A DNA stretch of 64,000 bases. It comes from Physcomitrium patens (taxonomy: Eukaryota; Streptophyta; Bryopsida; Funariales; Funariaceae). The notes under the pieces were generated by a model. It saw only the letters and a program-made list of their open reading frames with translations, was not told where the DNA came from and searched no databases. Numbering within the stretch: the stretch's first letter is position 1; each line of letters starts with the position of its first letter. The position numbers and the translations under genes were made by a program. The DNA lies in contig NC_037270.1 in the NCBI RefSeq assembly GCF_000002425.4, forward strand, positions 3,199,680 to 3,263,679, written 5' to 3'. This document shows positions 32,511 through 45,944 of the stretch, piece after piece.

Positions 32511-35081
32511 TTGTGCACTTTGAAAGAATAATTTTGTTTCACTTTATATATATATATAGATATGATTTATTAAGTCTTATTCTATCAAAATGGTAGATGA
32601 TTAAAATCCAAAAATAATTATATATTTTATATTATGACTTAGATATATTAAAAAAAGATATTTATTATTTTTATTTTTATATCATATTTTCTAAATAAAA
32701 AATTACCACCTTATAAGAGTCTATGAATAAACGTCCAAATTTTTTATAAGTCTAAAGATATTTAAAGGATTTTATTGTATAGATTAATGACCTTGTTAAT
32801 ATATTATTTTATATTTTTAATTAAATAAAATATTTTTTATGCTAAATTTAAATCTAATGAATCATATATAATATATTTTAAGCTAGGATTTTATTTAATA
32901 TATAAGTTTTTTTTTATTTAAGAGAATGTTAAATTGATCCTAGTAGAGATTAAATTAATGTTCTAATCTTCTTTGCTTATTATTTCCATTCCTATCTTCA
33001 CAATTGAGGGCCCCATTTAACTTCTATTCCATAGGAGGGTATATTTCTATGTCCTCTTGATTGAATTAGTAAGCCAAATTTCTAATCGTCTTATTCATGT
33101 CGATTTTGAGGACACCATTGATATAATCTAAGATTAATTTGACATACACTAAGACAATTCATTACATCAACTACAAATACAAAATATTCATCTCACCAAA
33201 AAAAAAAACCTTAAGAAATCCTACAATAATCACTCAAGAGGCTCAATTCAAGCATTCAAGTAAATCCATAACATCAATAAGAGGTGAAGGACATAATGAG
33301 ATAAATCCATAAGCAACACCTCATATTCTTTCATTTATAAAAAAATCTAATTAATTTTATCAATCTACAAAACAAGAATTCAAATACAAAAAAAGATTTC
33401 ATTAAGAAGGAGAAGAGAAAAAAGATCTTGATTCATTTACTTATTTATTTTGAGAGGAAAAAAGAAAACACAAAAACTTGCACTCTAATAGAAGAAAATG
33501 TTAAATGGGGCTACTGTTTGGAAGGGAGAGTTAGGATGGAAATGGTAAAGGTTTGGAACATAGAAACAAGGACTAGGAATAGAAAAAATAAAGAAGGAGG
33601 AAGAGGAAGTTAAAACAAGAGATGTAGGCTAAGAATGGAAATGACAAATATGGGAATCAATATAGAGAATTGAAGATATAATGATAGATTGGTCGATTTA
33701 TCTACTATTAGATTTAATTTAATAATTTTATTTATTTATTATATTCATTATTAAAGAATTTAAAAGAATATTGATTCTTAAGTGTGATATTTTAATAAAA
33801 AAAGATTGAATGTATGAATGATTATTTTAGCTTGATCAAAGTTTTAGTTTTTTTATTCTAATAATTTTTTATTTTTTTTATTCTAAATTAATAGAAATAA
33901 ATAAAAATATATCTTTAAATAATTAAATTCATAAAATTTAATATTATTTTTTATAGCAAAATATTGAATAACAAGTAAAAAATATTCAAAAAATTATGTC
34001 TAATATCTTTTTTAATAGTTTGCTTATTCTTATTTAAACCTTTTATCTTAATAAGTATCTTAAAAATAATTTCATCATTTTATATCTACATAGAATTCAT
34101 CTACTAATCTTTGTAAAAAATATATAAGAAGATTTTTTTAAAATTAATTAATATCAAATAGAAATGATAATGTTATATAAAAGCTTTGTAAATTAATCAA
34201 CATCTAAGATATCAAAATATGTTTCAAAATTTTATGTATAAATTTTATTATAATTTATTTTAATACATTGATTTGTAATTTATCAGAAAACTTATGTTTT
34301 GATAATAATCTCTTTTTTTTTACCTATACAAAATTCTAAGTTAGTTGATTAATGGATTTTATGACTTAAATTTTATATACATATATACATAATATTTAAA
34401 TATATAATAGAAGTTAAAATAATATATTTATCATTAAATTTTATTAAATTAAATTAATATAGTTTTTACACTTAGTACACAAGGTAAGAAGCCAAAAAAT
34501 ATTAATCTTTTAATTGGTTGAATTAAAAGCCTCACTAAATTAGCTTTGTATTTAGAAAAATTAACCTAAAAGTTTTAAGATATTAAAGAGATAGATTTTT
34601 TTTTCTATATGGCATAAATAATATTGTTTATCAAAACTTCTATAGGGCTTATTTTTAAGATGTTGTTTTTAAAATAAGTTAAGAAGTTGTAGACGTTTTT
34701 TTTAAAAAAATATTATTAAAAGAATTAAAAAAGAATTATCTAATATTTTTATAATTATTTGAATCAAGATATGAAACAAAAAAATTAGAATTATATTAAG
34801 AGATTTTTTTTCTATTTCATAGCTTTTTCATATCTTTTATTATATTCAAAAGCCAAACTTTTTAAAAGAGGGCTTTTCTTCATTTAGTAAAAGACTCTAA
34901 TAAGGCTTTCAAACTATTGTCTTTTGTATTAGGCTTCTAGATTTAAAGACTTACTAAGTAGATAGAGCACCCATATCTTAATTTTATTTTTAATTTATTA
35001 AAAAAAATCTATTATTAATAATTCAAAGTAATAGGCGAAAAAAGATATTAAAGAAAAAACTTGATTTGATATTTTTGGCTC

Positions 35082-35127
<46 letters not shown>

Positions 35128-37253
35128 AATTAAGAATGTAAATTTTGATATAACTACAAAGTAATTCAATTTTTCTAATTAATGTTAAGACTTGGTATTA
35201 ATTGAAGGTATCGATGATATTTATAGTTTTAAAAATATTTTTATATTTCAATAAATAAAATCAAGATGTTTATTTTTTTAAAAAAATCAAGATATATCTT
35301 TAATCTTTTTTGAATTAGTTCTTCCAAAAAAAATAGATTATTGTGACAATAAGATAATTTTTCTTGTATACATTCTATTTTATTTTATCATCTTTAAATA
35401 CCTATTTAATATAATTTTAAAGCACAAATTATAAATTGATCTATAGTCTTTTTTTTCCTACCAATTATTAATTAAATTTATGTTTGTGATTCCTATAATA
35501 TTAATATATTTCTTGTAATAATCTAAATAATCATATTTTTTTTATTAAAAATCCATCTAAAAAAATAATTATTTGATAATAAAAAATAAAAATTTTATAT
35601 ATTATTCTATTCTATAGTTTTTTTCTTAACATGATTTTATCTTCAATGATCTTTAAGTCTGTGGTAATTTTTTTATCCTTATAAATATTACTAAATACTA
35701 TTGAATTGATTTAATTTGATTTTAAAAATAATAAGATGTCATATGGTGGTTGTAAAGTCCTAATATAATTCTAAATTTGAATTCTTTTACAAAGTTTATT
35801 AAATTTTCTTTAATAGAATAGTGATTTTTATTTTATAATATTAAACAAAAAGAAGTAAGTAAAAGATTGATTTAAATAAAAGTAAATTCTTCCAATTTTT
35901 TTGTAGTAAAGATTAATATATTTATATATCTTATGAAAAAGTTCTTCTATTTTTTTCTTTGATTATTATTATTATTATTATTATTATTATTTTCTTTAAC
36001 TGTTACCATTTTGAACATATTATTTAGAAGGATAAACAGGTGTTTTTTAGCTTAACGTTATGAAGATTTTCACCAATAAAGGCTTTCTATCCATCTTTGC
36101 TAATGTCATAGTTGATAAAGTAATACAATGTGCAATTCTTTTGTAATGAAAATTCACATTTATAAGGTTGTTTTAGAAAAGGAAGAGAGAAAAAGAAGGA
36201 GGTGGTGACTCATTTTCTTTGTTTGATGTCATATATTTTTGCAATATTTATTTTTATTTTTATTTTTAAGATTATTTAAAAAAATACTTATATAAAAATA
36301 TTTTCTTTTTAATTTAATCATCAAGTATATTATCAAAAAGAGAGTATTTTTTTGCTTCTAATCTTATAAGATTATGTGTAGTGTGGATGTTGACGTCAAA
36401 AATATTTTATGAAATGCTCATGCTATTCACATCTTCAAGATTATAGACAACATTCTTCTTTATTAATAATTTTGACTTAAATTACTAAGTTTAAAGAAAT
36501 GTTTTTAGTTTTTTTGAATTATACTTGTTATACTATTACTAATTGATTATCAAGGTTTTTCTTTAAAAAAAAAAACATTAAATACATGAACTGAAATTTG
36601 AACTTTTTAATCTATCTCTTATATATTGTGTTTTTTTATTAGTCTATGTTGTAGAAAAGAGATAGACTTTGAAACAAATCAATTAGTTTGTATGAGTCTT
36701 TATTCTCCATGCTATTAATTTATTATTTAATGATGTAAATACAATATCATTAATATTTTCTTTTCTTTCAAAACTATTAAAGGACCTTGTCTTTAATGTT
36801 TTTGTAAATTCAAAGCCAAAAGTGTGTAGTGGACTTCTTCTGTTGTAATTTTCTTTACTTGATTAAAAATGATATAATTTCTTATTCAGATGGTGCAATT
36901 ATTTGTTGTAATAATCTTGGATGTATTACATAAAGAGGTTATTCTAATTGTTTGGTATTTGTCTTCTATTATGTCTATATTTGTTGAATAAGAATATTTT
37001 TAATTTTAATTGTAAATTTTTATCTAGTGTACTATCAATCTTACATAGAATCCGTTGATTGCAAAGAAGAATCTAATTCTGCTAGATATAATTGATTGCT
37101 GATATTGAATATTTTTTTATAGAACTTTGTGTTTGGTTCCAATTTAGATTCATTACACTAATGTTTGGTTCCAATTTTCTCCAGTATAATCTAATTTTTA
37201 AAATAAATTTATGTATATCTAAATTACATGATATTGATTTTTTTTCTTCAAAA

Positions 37254-37320
<67 letters not shown>

Positions 37321-37960
37321 TTAAGGCTATGATTAAATATTTGGATCATTTTAAAATAATAAATTATTTGGATTTATTGTCTTTTAAATTCTAAATAAAA
37401 ATTAATAAAATATTATTATGTTTTAAAATTAGAACTCTTAATAACTTTAATGTATGATTCTATTGACAAGAATTTTATACAAAAGTAAATTGTATGATAC
37501 AGTCTGTTGATTGAATAGAAGAAGTTTAAATGGACCATTTTCTTATTTATTACTTTTAAAGCATTAAATTAGATATTTTATATTTAAAACTAAAACCATA
37601 CAAAAATGACTCATATTGAAGCCTTCAATCAACTGTTGAAATTAGTATTAAATATATTAGTATTTTAATAAACTGTACAAAATTAAGATAATTTTTGTAG
37701 CATTTAATGATCCATAATTGTAACTTTATGTAAAATTTTGTAACAAGAAAAATTTCTGAGTATCTCAGTGTAACCATTTTGATAATCAATATGTTATTGT
37801 GAACATACCTGACCATTGAACTTATTTTTTTGTCTCTTGTTTGTATGTATTTATGAAGCTGAGTTGTAGAACATCAAGTAGAGTATCGAATACATGTTTA
37901 CAGCCACACATAATTAATCAACCAAGTTAATGGAACTCGACTAACATAAATGTGTGTTAT
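32511..37960. other. AT-rich desert with microsatellites
   Basis: I recognise no gene or intact transposon in these 5.4 kb. It holds a TA run at about 35082-35124, an ATT/TTA triplet run at about 35959-35991 and an AC-then-AT compound repeat at about 37261-37314. A pair of imperfect inverted arms (about 32980-33045 and 33490-33550) suggests one decayed DNA transposon. The rest is probably transposon sequence too degraded to read. Confidence 0.6.
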
Positions 37961-39241
37961 AATGGACTACAAGGCTCACACATACAAAACAGAACACATC
38001 AAATATACACATATATATATATATATATATATATATTGCAATGCCAGCTATCCGCCTGATTTTGCTTCCACTTACAGCGCTTATGTTTACTGCATTCTTC
38101 AGCTCCTCAAACGGTTACACAGCTCATCTGTCATTGTCTTCAGACATTCGTTATTCTTCGTGTAATACAATGTGCAGTGTGATTGATCGCTAATTTGGTT
38201 GTGGTTACAACAAAGCACATGTCAATCAAACTCGAAAGTGAAGGCAGCAAATATGCAATCCGAGCTTCATTGACATCAATCTAGAGTCGCTCTTCGACCA
38301 CGCGTGCAATTGTTGTGTAAATCTCGAGAAAAAAGTGCTTGTCTACCTGCATCTCGTAGTAACCGATTCTAGAAATTTCAGACAGTGCCTATTCCCATGC
38401 ATTAAAACGAAGATTAACGAACTACCTGTGCCAGAAGAAGAGAGTCTAATGTGTACACTCACAATGATGCATGTTTCATAAATGGCAACAACGGCGTCTA
38501 ATCCACAACAAAGACAAGCACGGAAGACTCTGACGCCTTCGAAATTGAGCAAAGGTTGTAGGAATCTCACCGTGGATTAAGAGGGCGAGTAACTACGCCT
38601 CGACCAGTCAATCCTCCTCATCGTTAATGTGATGCTTTCCGTTCCCTTCATAATAACCGTTAACACCTCATGTTCCGTTCGTTTATATTCGGCTATCGAA
38701 CGTTCTTCGCCGGTGGTTGAGTTCGTTCGTTGGAAATGTGGACGAATCGTATATACAAAGACGCGCTTTCGTCGTCGGATGGCCCTGGGTTTGAATATTC
38801 TTTGCCCCCCCCCCCATTTGAATTTGAATATGGCTTTCCTGGCGCAGGTGTTTTTGCAGAGATTGCGACTGCAACATCGAATTCAAGTGATCGGCGGGGT
38901 ATTTGTGCGTGGATTATTTTATTTGAATGTGTTCGAAGCGTTCAGTCGATTGTTGGTTTTTGAAATGGTGGGTTTCTTGGTAATTTGCATTTGCAGTCGC
39001 TGTGTTTTTTGTTTCACGTTGTTTTTGCAAGGAGGCCGTTGACACACGAAGGCAGAGATGAAGTTTTTCTCTGTTTTGCGGAACCCGCGCTGGTGCCATT
39101 TTCGTATACCGTTGGAGTTTTTAGAAGTTGTGAGGTAGTGCGGTGAGGGTTTGTATTCGCAGGCGTTGATCGTAGTGGAACTCCAGAATCTCGTGAGGTA
39201 AAGGAAGATAGTTGGTTCTTATTTCATATCTTTAGTGGAGA
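37961..39241 (+). promoter_or_regulatory. Upstream region of the FHA gene
   Basis: After a TA repeat at about 38011-38036 the sequence becomes GC-richer. No domain-bearing frame is seen on either strand; short frames overlap on both strands. A C run lies at about 38806-38815. The last few hundred bases before 39242 are probably promoter and 5' UTR, and a leader intron ending at a CAG near 39163 is possible. The part at 38040-38640 could belong to another unrecognised transcript. Confidence 0.5.
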
Positions 39242-39781
39242 ATGTCCCAAGGAGCCATTATGGAGAAGCTCCCGCTCACGCTTTGTATGGAGCGTGGCCC
39301 AGGCGAAGGTAAGAGCTTTCTCGCGACGCACCTGAAGCGCATCACCATTGGGCGGACGCGTACAAACAATTACCCAATCAAGGATCCCACGGTCTCTCAG
39401 AAGCATGCATTCATCGAGTGGCAGGTTGACCACTGGGTAATCGTGGACATAGGGAGTTCCAACGGGACGGACGTGAATGGGCATATACTTGTGGAGCAAC
39501 AGCCGATGCGGCTTCAGAACGGTGACCTGATTAGGGTGGGGGAAGCCATTAAGATCAGAGTACAGATTGAGGAGGAGGAACTGGACGAGGAGGAACTGGA
39601 GACGGAAGTGGAAGAGGACGAGGACGTAGAGCAAGGCATAACGGTCGAGGAGTGGTTCGAGCAGGAGAGGCTGCGTATCGTGAAAACTGTACAGGCCAGA
39701 GCTGATGCTACCATCTTGGAGATGAAGCAAAGTGCGGAGCAGTTGAAAAAAATGTTCAGAGAACACGCAGGTGTAGAGTAG
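39242..39781 (+). CDS. FHA-domain protein, single exon
   Basis: This is a 179-aa frame. The FHA domain covers roughly residues 10-108 and has the family's key residues: GR in ITIGRTRTNNYPI, SxxH in VSQKHAFIEW, and SSNGTDVNG. FHA domains bind phosphothreonine peptides, so the protein probably recognises a phosphorylated partner. A Glu/Asp-rich stretch follows (about residues 110-132), then a helical, probably coiled-coil tail (EEWFEQERLRIVKTVQARAD). No signal peptide or membrane segment is seen; a nuclear or cytosolic location is inferred. The ATG at 39242 is followed by a second at codon 7. The final GVE-stop contains CAG|GTGTAG, so splicing to a downstream exon cannot be ruled out. Confidence 0.85.
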   Translation: MSQGAIMEKLPLTLCMERGPGEGKSFLATHLKRITIGRTRTNNYPIKDPTVSQKHAFIEWQVDHWVIVDIGSSNGTDVNGHILVEQQPMRLQNGDLIRVGEAIKIRVQIEEEELDEEELETEVEEDEDVEQGITVEEWFEQERLRIVKTVQARADATILEMKQSAEQLKKMFREHAGVE

Positions 39782-40880
39782 ATTTCTAGTGTTTTCACAA
39801 CGGTGCCATTACAACATTCCTTGCCAGGCGTGACCCTGGATGGGGAGCTTCTGGGTGTATTCTACGACATTGTGGCTGCCAGAGAAACTTTTCCCTCAAT
39901 TTATTGCCGAAGATTGATCCTAAGCTTAGACGCACCCCTGTGTCAAATGTACGATTCTCAGAAACACGGATCAAACTCACTGGGAGCTTCTCTTGATAAG
40001 CGGCTTGACGAAATGTAACTCGCTGATTCCTATTCTCGTCAAATCACAATTCCTTCTGTAGATACCGGTGTAGGGGAAGTTCTCAGACTGACTGTTGACA
40101 GTAGAAACTTGCCACCAGTGCCTTCTGTGATGTTCTCTTCTTTTCATACTAATTCTGAATAATGAGTATAGCCATGACCATTGCTTGCGGAAATTTCTGC
40201 TAGAGAGAGAAAGTCTTGGGAGGCTCTGGTTCATGCTGTCTATCATCAGTAGCGTCTACAAAGAACCTGCATACGTGGTTGAGCATCACGGCATCGCTTT
40301 TTAACTCGGACAGTCGTCGAGGTAGGTGTTGAGAGAAGCTCTTAATTCTATTGAGATGAGTGAGGTAGTTTACACCTTACGAAACTAATTTCGATCACTT
40401 TGTACCTCTGGATCTATAAACTCTCCTTTTAGTTGCGTATCTGTGGTGTATTCTGAATATACTTTCCCTGCTGTTGTGTTTATCAGCGCTACAAGGTTGA
40501 CTTCCGTTGATATCTGTAGGGTATCCGTTTCTGGCTAAATCTATCCTCAACTGCCCAACTCAGTCACTTCGGTCCAAAACACTTGGTAGTGTATTACTAT
40601 GAGTCTGAGGACTTTGCTTGCTGAATTGTCCACATCTGAATCGACACCAACTTCTAGTTTGCCCGAGTGACTGCGTAAGTCTATGCCTATATCTGTTCAG
40701 AATGACGCCAGATGTGCGGTGCGTTATATCGCCAACAGCCCCATGAATTCCAGATGGAGCTAAATGTTTTGTGGGTTAAGTCTATAACTGATATGGTATC
40801 CCACTTCGTATCAGCTCAACATTTCCACGATTGAGGTTTCAGAGTTCCCAGGTCCTACTCTGCCCTAAGCAAGGATTCCA
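39782..40880 (+). other. Probable 3' UTR and flank of the FHA gene
   Basis: Base composition stays gene-like for about 1.1 kb after the stop codon and then drops sharply at about 40880. No convincing coding exon is seen. A 71-codon open frame at 39803-40018 has no recognised domain. This may be a long 3' UTR, downstream exons of the FHA gene, or another transcript. Confidence 0.45.
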
Positions 40881-41380
40881 AAATTGTTAAAATATTTGAT
40901 TCACATTGGTGTATATTGGATATAAAGTCGGATGTTTTAAAATACAAATTAAGTTGACATTGTCATTTTAATTTCAAATTCAAGTTATAATGTATTTGAT
41001 AGTTGATTTTCAGTTGCCAAAGAGTTGATTTATGCAGTAAAATGCAATTTTTTTTTACAACAATTACAACTCTTGTTGCAAAACAAATTGCATTTTTTAA
41101 ATTTTATTGTGGATGTGACTATAAGACAACAGTATTCGAATTTACTAAGCAACCAACATGTCTTGTTTTTTGATAAAGTCTTAGGCACCATGCACTTTTT
41201 GGCTTTATCAAAGATAACGAATGAACAAAATGTATATATATACTCTAAAATTTAAATGATGCACAATCTTTCATTTGAAGGTTTTACGAAATATGAAAAA
41301 CCATTTTTTTTGGATATTATCAGTAAGATAGAATTAATAAATATTAAATCTAATGTATATATATATATATATATATATAT

Positions 41381-41434
41381 GCAAGCTTCAATCTAAGCTT
41401 GCATAAAGTACACTTCAATCTAAGTGTACTTTAT
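41381..41434. repeat. Twin hairpins with the same loop
   Basis: Two perfect inverted repeats stand side by side. The first is GCAAGCTT - CAATCT - AAGCTTGC (41381-41402). The second has a 13-bp stem, ATAAAGTACACTT - CAATCT - AAGTGTACTTTAT (41403-41434). Both loops are CAATCT and both stems end ACTT/GCTT before the loop. A TA repeat precedes them. The function is unknown. Confidence 0.7.
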
Positions 41435-42241
41435 ACAATTAAAAAAATTTACACAAATATAGGAGTCTAATTTTAAATTTTGATAAAATTAAGATATTCA
41501 TTTATTTCAAAAAATATAATAAATAATACATGAAAATAAATTTTTTATAATGAATGATTTAAAAATTAATAAATATGTTATTTGGCTTTATATATATAAC
41601 ATTAATAGAGATGGATTATTTCAAATTGTTGTAATCTAAATTTTAGCAAATAACCAGATGCATTAACTTCATTTGTTAGATATAAGGTTTGTGTATATAT
41701 ATATTACAAAATTGTAAAATAATAATTGGTATCGAGAACCTTAAACAATAGATGAGACTTATTGCAATTAAATAATAAGTAAAACAATAATCTGCAATTT
41801 ATACCAAAAATTTCTACAAAATTTCTACAATTTATTTTAATATTTTATTACTTTTTTCTATGAATCACCATAAGATAGTTGTGCTCTTATAAAAGAATTT
41901 TAAGTTTAACTTAGATATTTTTGGCACATATTATATATGCTAACAAATATTTTAATTACACATAAAATAAAATATTTTATAAATTTTCTATAAATATGTT
42001 TAATGCATCTTAATTTTATAACTTTTTACTAATTATGTAATCAAAAATTATACCAAGTTTTCTAACAAAATATAATAGTCAAACAAAGTAATATTCCAAC
42101 TTATTCTATATACAAATAAATCAAAATTAAATATCTTATAATATACATAATGTAAGAAATAAATTTTAAAAATTTTAAAATTTTTAAAAACCTAGTATAA
42201 AATTGATATGATTATTTCTTAATAAAAATAGAGAACTGCTA

Positions 42242-42550
42242 GGTACACACTCTCATTTTATTGCATGGACACCTTCTTATGCCATGCACCTTCACATACA
42301 CATTATAAAGATCTTATTAATACTAAAATGTTAGCATAATTTTGCAATAAGAGATTACTATATAATAGCTTAATTTTTGTTTTTGTTTTTGTTATAATTT
42401 TTTGTTTAATTTAAATAACTTATTAATATTTTAAAAAAATTATTGTAAATTTATCCTTAAATGTTTTTGTATAAATAAGAGTTTTATTGTGTGTATGCTA
42501 AGATGCATGACATAAGAGGGTATCTACACAATATGAGGGAGGTATCTATA
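42242..42550. mobile_element. MITE-like element with about 60-bp inverted arms
   Basis: The left arm (42242-42303, with CTTCTTATGCCATGCACCTT) is the imperfect reverse complement of the right arm (42489-42550, with AGATGCATGACATAAGAGGG). The intervening 185 bp are AT-rich and noncoding. I could not fix a clean target duplication. Confidence 0.5.
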
Positions 42551-45282
42551 TAGTAAAAAAGAGGTGCCTTTATTTTATATATATATACATTATTATTTAA
42601 CATATATATATATACCTCTTTTTTGTGATATAATTCAACATGGTGTGTAATAACTAATTTTGTATCTTAAAGACAACTAAGCTATAATCATCCACTAAGT
42701 GTGAATTCTAACATCAAGATATATTTAATTTTGGAGGTCAAACATCACATTGTTGTTTAGTTGATTAGCAAAAATAGCAAGAAAAATCTTAAATTTCTTC
42801 TACACTAAGTTATGGTGGCTATTTTTTTGATTCAAGAACAAAAAATTGAAAATCTTTTCATGTTCCATATATATTTTTTTAAATATGTATTTAAAATCAA
42901 AAGATGACAATATGGAGACTTGATAAGTATTGGAAATAGGTTTTGACTTTCTAAAAAATATATGACTCTAATGTTATATTAGGAGGTTCCTATTACAAAT
43001 GCTAAAGTTGCCATTGATCTCCCAAATTACCAAATTGTTTGCTTCATGTGAATATTAGTATTATCATATTGCTAATACTTGTCATTGCCTTTGTTACCAA
43101 GCATCTCTTATTTGAAGCCACATTGTTTGAAGTATTTCAAAACTTCCAAAAGTTGTAATATTTGAATTTTTTTTTTCTACCATATATCTGATAATTTATG
43201 AGAAGTTTTTTCTATTGCACATTGTATACTATGTATTGCAACTAGAGAATAAACATATCATATAAAAAAAATATATATACATCTTTAACTTGAGAGATTT
43301 TAAATTTAATCAAGTAGACATATTTTTGTACACAATTGGATAATTTTAATATAAAAAATAGTTATCAAAAAAATACTTAATTACATATGTCATGTAATTT
43401 CTTGATTATTTCATTTAAAAACCAAATGCTTAATTTAATATCTCAAAAAATCCTTATTGCTAAAAACTTGACAAGTGTAAGAATTAATTGACTTTAGTAC
43501 AATCTACAAGTTTTGTTTGAGCTTAAAATAAAACCAACCATTTTATACAAATAATTCATTATATGTGAAGACAAAATTTAGATGGACATAATTGATCAAA
43601 AGAGTTAAGACATGGATATTTGAATGCATGTAAATTAATTGTATCAAAATCCAACATGTTTATTGATATTTTTAATTCTTTACCAACTTACAAATCCTTA
43701 GCATTTGCCTTCTTGAGTAATAAAAAAATAATAATAAAGTAGTTTATTGCTAAAATATATACTTTACTTTGTACCTAAAAACCACATATCATTGATTTTT
43801 ACTTAAAATTACTAAAATAATAAGAAATTTAAATTAAAAATAGTCATACATTATATCACATTTCTAATTATAAATATTTTAATAACTATTAAAAACATAA
43901 ACATTGTCAAGAAATTATAATTTAGTGCTATATTATGCCATTTCAGACATCTTTAAATATGATCGGACAATCAACATCTAAATCTTTTTTGTGAATCACT
44001 TGTTAATTTCTTATGCACCACTTAAAGACAAAAGGTGGTACAGATGGCTTTTAATTTGTTCATAATTAAATTAAGAATACTCAAATAAATATTGAATAAA
44101 AAAAATAAAAAAAAATAAAAAATATAACTATGTAATTTATTTTGTAGAACTAAAAATAAGACAACATAAAGTTGATGAGAAAAAAATTGAGACATCTTTA
44201 GAAGAGAGTTGAGAATACTTTTTAGCAAAAGTTATCTTAAAAGGCTTGAAATTAAAATCCAACAAAGAATAGTTGTGAATTAGAGTTGAAACTAGATTCT
44301 AAGGCACAAAATTGTATACTTATATTGATTCAAGTTTTATTTTTTATTTTTTATTTTTTTTTTGTAGATTAAAGAATAAGTTTAGAAAAAAAAATTAGTA
44401 AGATTTGTTTGAGCATTGATTTTTGATAATTTGGAAAAATATTGAATTTTTGATGGCTTTTGAAAATTAGAAGTATTTTAAGTAATTTAGAGTATTAAAA
44501 AATAAAAAGAGTTTACATGTTTAAAAATTTGATGAATTTTGTAATAGATTGATGGATAAAGTTTTTCAAAATTTTAAATTTATTTGACTTAAATGTCTTG
44601 TATAAATTTAAGTTCAATTAAAAAATTAGATTAAAGATTATTGATATTTAATTGAATTAAGATCTTAGAATTTGGATTTTGAAGATTAATGAAGGTTTTT
44701 TTGATATTACACAATCTCCTAGTCTAATTGAGATATTTATTTTGTGAATTTATAGTTAAATTGATTTGTAATATTTATAAAGTTTGAAAGTAATTAAATA
44801 GTATAATTAAAGATATAATTTCTTGTGAATTTATATTTAGATTGAAGAAAGAAGATAGTCAATACCCCAACAAATTAAAGCTTTTTCTTCCAATGAGATT
44901 ATATTAGAATTATTAGATTCTTTGATTTTTACAAAACACAAGTTGTTTTCAACAACCAAATGCCAAATGTGCTTTTAGATAAGACAACACACAATACAAT
45001 AATACTTTGGAAGTTATATTCATAACTTATTGATTTTTTTAAAATGTAGATTGTGATATTTCTTACAAAGATAATCACTAAGTTTTTAAAATCAAATAAT
45101 AATAAGTGTGAGACATGTGAATCAAATATCACACATCAAAATGGAACTAAATCTCATAATGTTAATAATCTTTTTTTTAGTCTCTACTTTGCAAATAAAA
45201 TTATTAAGCAAAAGTACCTTATCCTACTACTTGTAAATCTTTATAGAAGTTGGTCAATCTCTACTCCTATCCTTGTTATATT

Positions 45283-45322
45283 TGCCAATAATCATTAGGT
45301 CATTTCAACTATTAACAATATC
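45283..45322 (-). repeat. Left fragment of an older gypsy relic (copy 5), target of copy 3
   Basis: About 40 bp (AGGTCATTTCAACTATTAAC) match the extra-ORF region of copies 2 and 4 in the same relative orientation as copy 4. The match resumes to the right of copy 3 at 53783, so copy 3 landed inside this relic. Confidence 0.6.
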
Positions 45323-45855
45323 TATCACAGACATACATATTTATCTTGATAATTATCTAGATAATAAGAATAGGTAGAAGTGAGTCAAAGTAGATAAATA
45401 TGATAATATCTTATAGAAAGCTTCATAGATGCTACTTTGCCTTTACACATATTTATAGATGATTGGTAGGTTGAAAACTTGACCAACAAGGAGGCCACGT
45501 GTCGACATGTTAAGTAATTTTAGTACAAATTGGACATATGGTGCACACCTAGGAAACTTCCCTTGCAAATTAAACATGTGTCTTATAAGTTGGATGTGTA
45601 TTAGAGGTCTTATAGCATGTCGCCATATAGTTCTTAGTTAAGTAGTATATATAGAGGCAAGAGTGAGGCCTTTTTCACTCTTGTCAATTCCTTTCTTGCA
45701 TTTAGTCTAGTTTCAAGAGTCTTATGTTTTCTAGTCTTCGGCAATAACCATTCTAGTTCTTCCTTGAATATACATACTTTCTTTTATTTGGTCACTTTCT
45801 TTTTGATACAGATTTCATGAATTTGTATATCTTCTTCCAGTTTGTATCCTTGATA
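45323..45855 (+). repeat. 5' LTR of gypsy copy 3
   Basis: It starts TATCACAGACATACAT and ends TGTATCCTTGATA. TATATATA is at 45646-45653. The predicted start of transcription, 31 nt later, coincides with ACTCTTGTCAAT at 45677-45688. Confidence 0.85.
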
Positions 45856-45856
45856 G

Positions 45857-45868
45857 ATTGACAAGAGT
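45857..45868 (+). other. Candidate self-priming primer-binding site, copy 3
   Basis: ATTGACAAGAGT begins one base after the LTR end and is the exact 12-nt complement of ACTCTTGTCAAT at 45677-45688. The match persists although the rest of the copy is heavily decayed. This supports a Tf1/sushi-type self-priming arrangement. Confidence 0.65.
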
Positions 45869-45944
45869 ACACATACAACATCAAAGCTTTGTCTTTTCTT
45901 GATTAAGAGTGAATTATCCCTTTCTCTTGATAAGACATAAGCAT

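Larger units (their letters stand above)
40881..45282. other. AT-rich desert
   Basis: I recognise no gene. It contains TA runs (41355-41380 and about 42579-42613), a twin hairpin (41381-41434) and a MITE-like element (42242-42550), listed separately. Small open frames lack any family resemblance. Confidence 0.6.

Noticed and set aside
39224-39766. 180-codon open frame on the - strand opposite the FHA gene
   Set aside because: It is a shadow of the FHA coding frame and has no recognisable domain.
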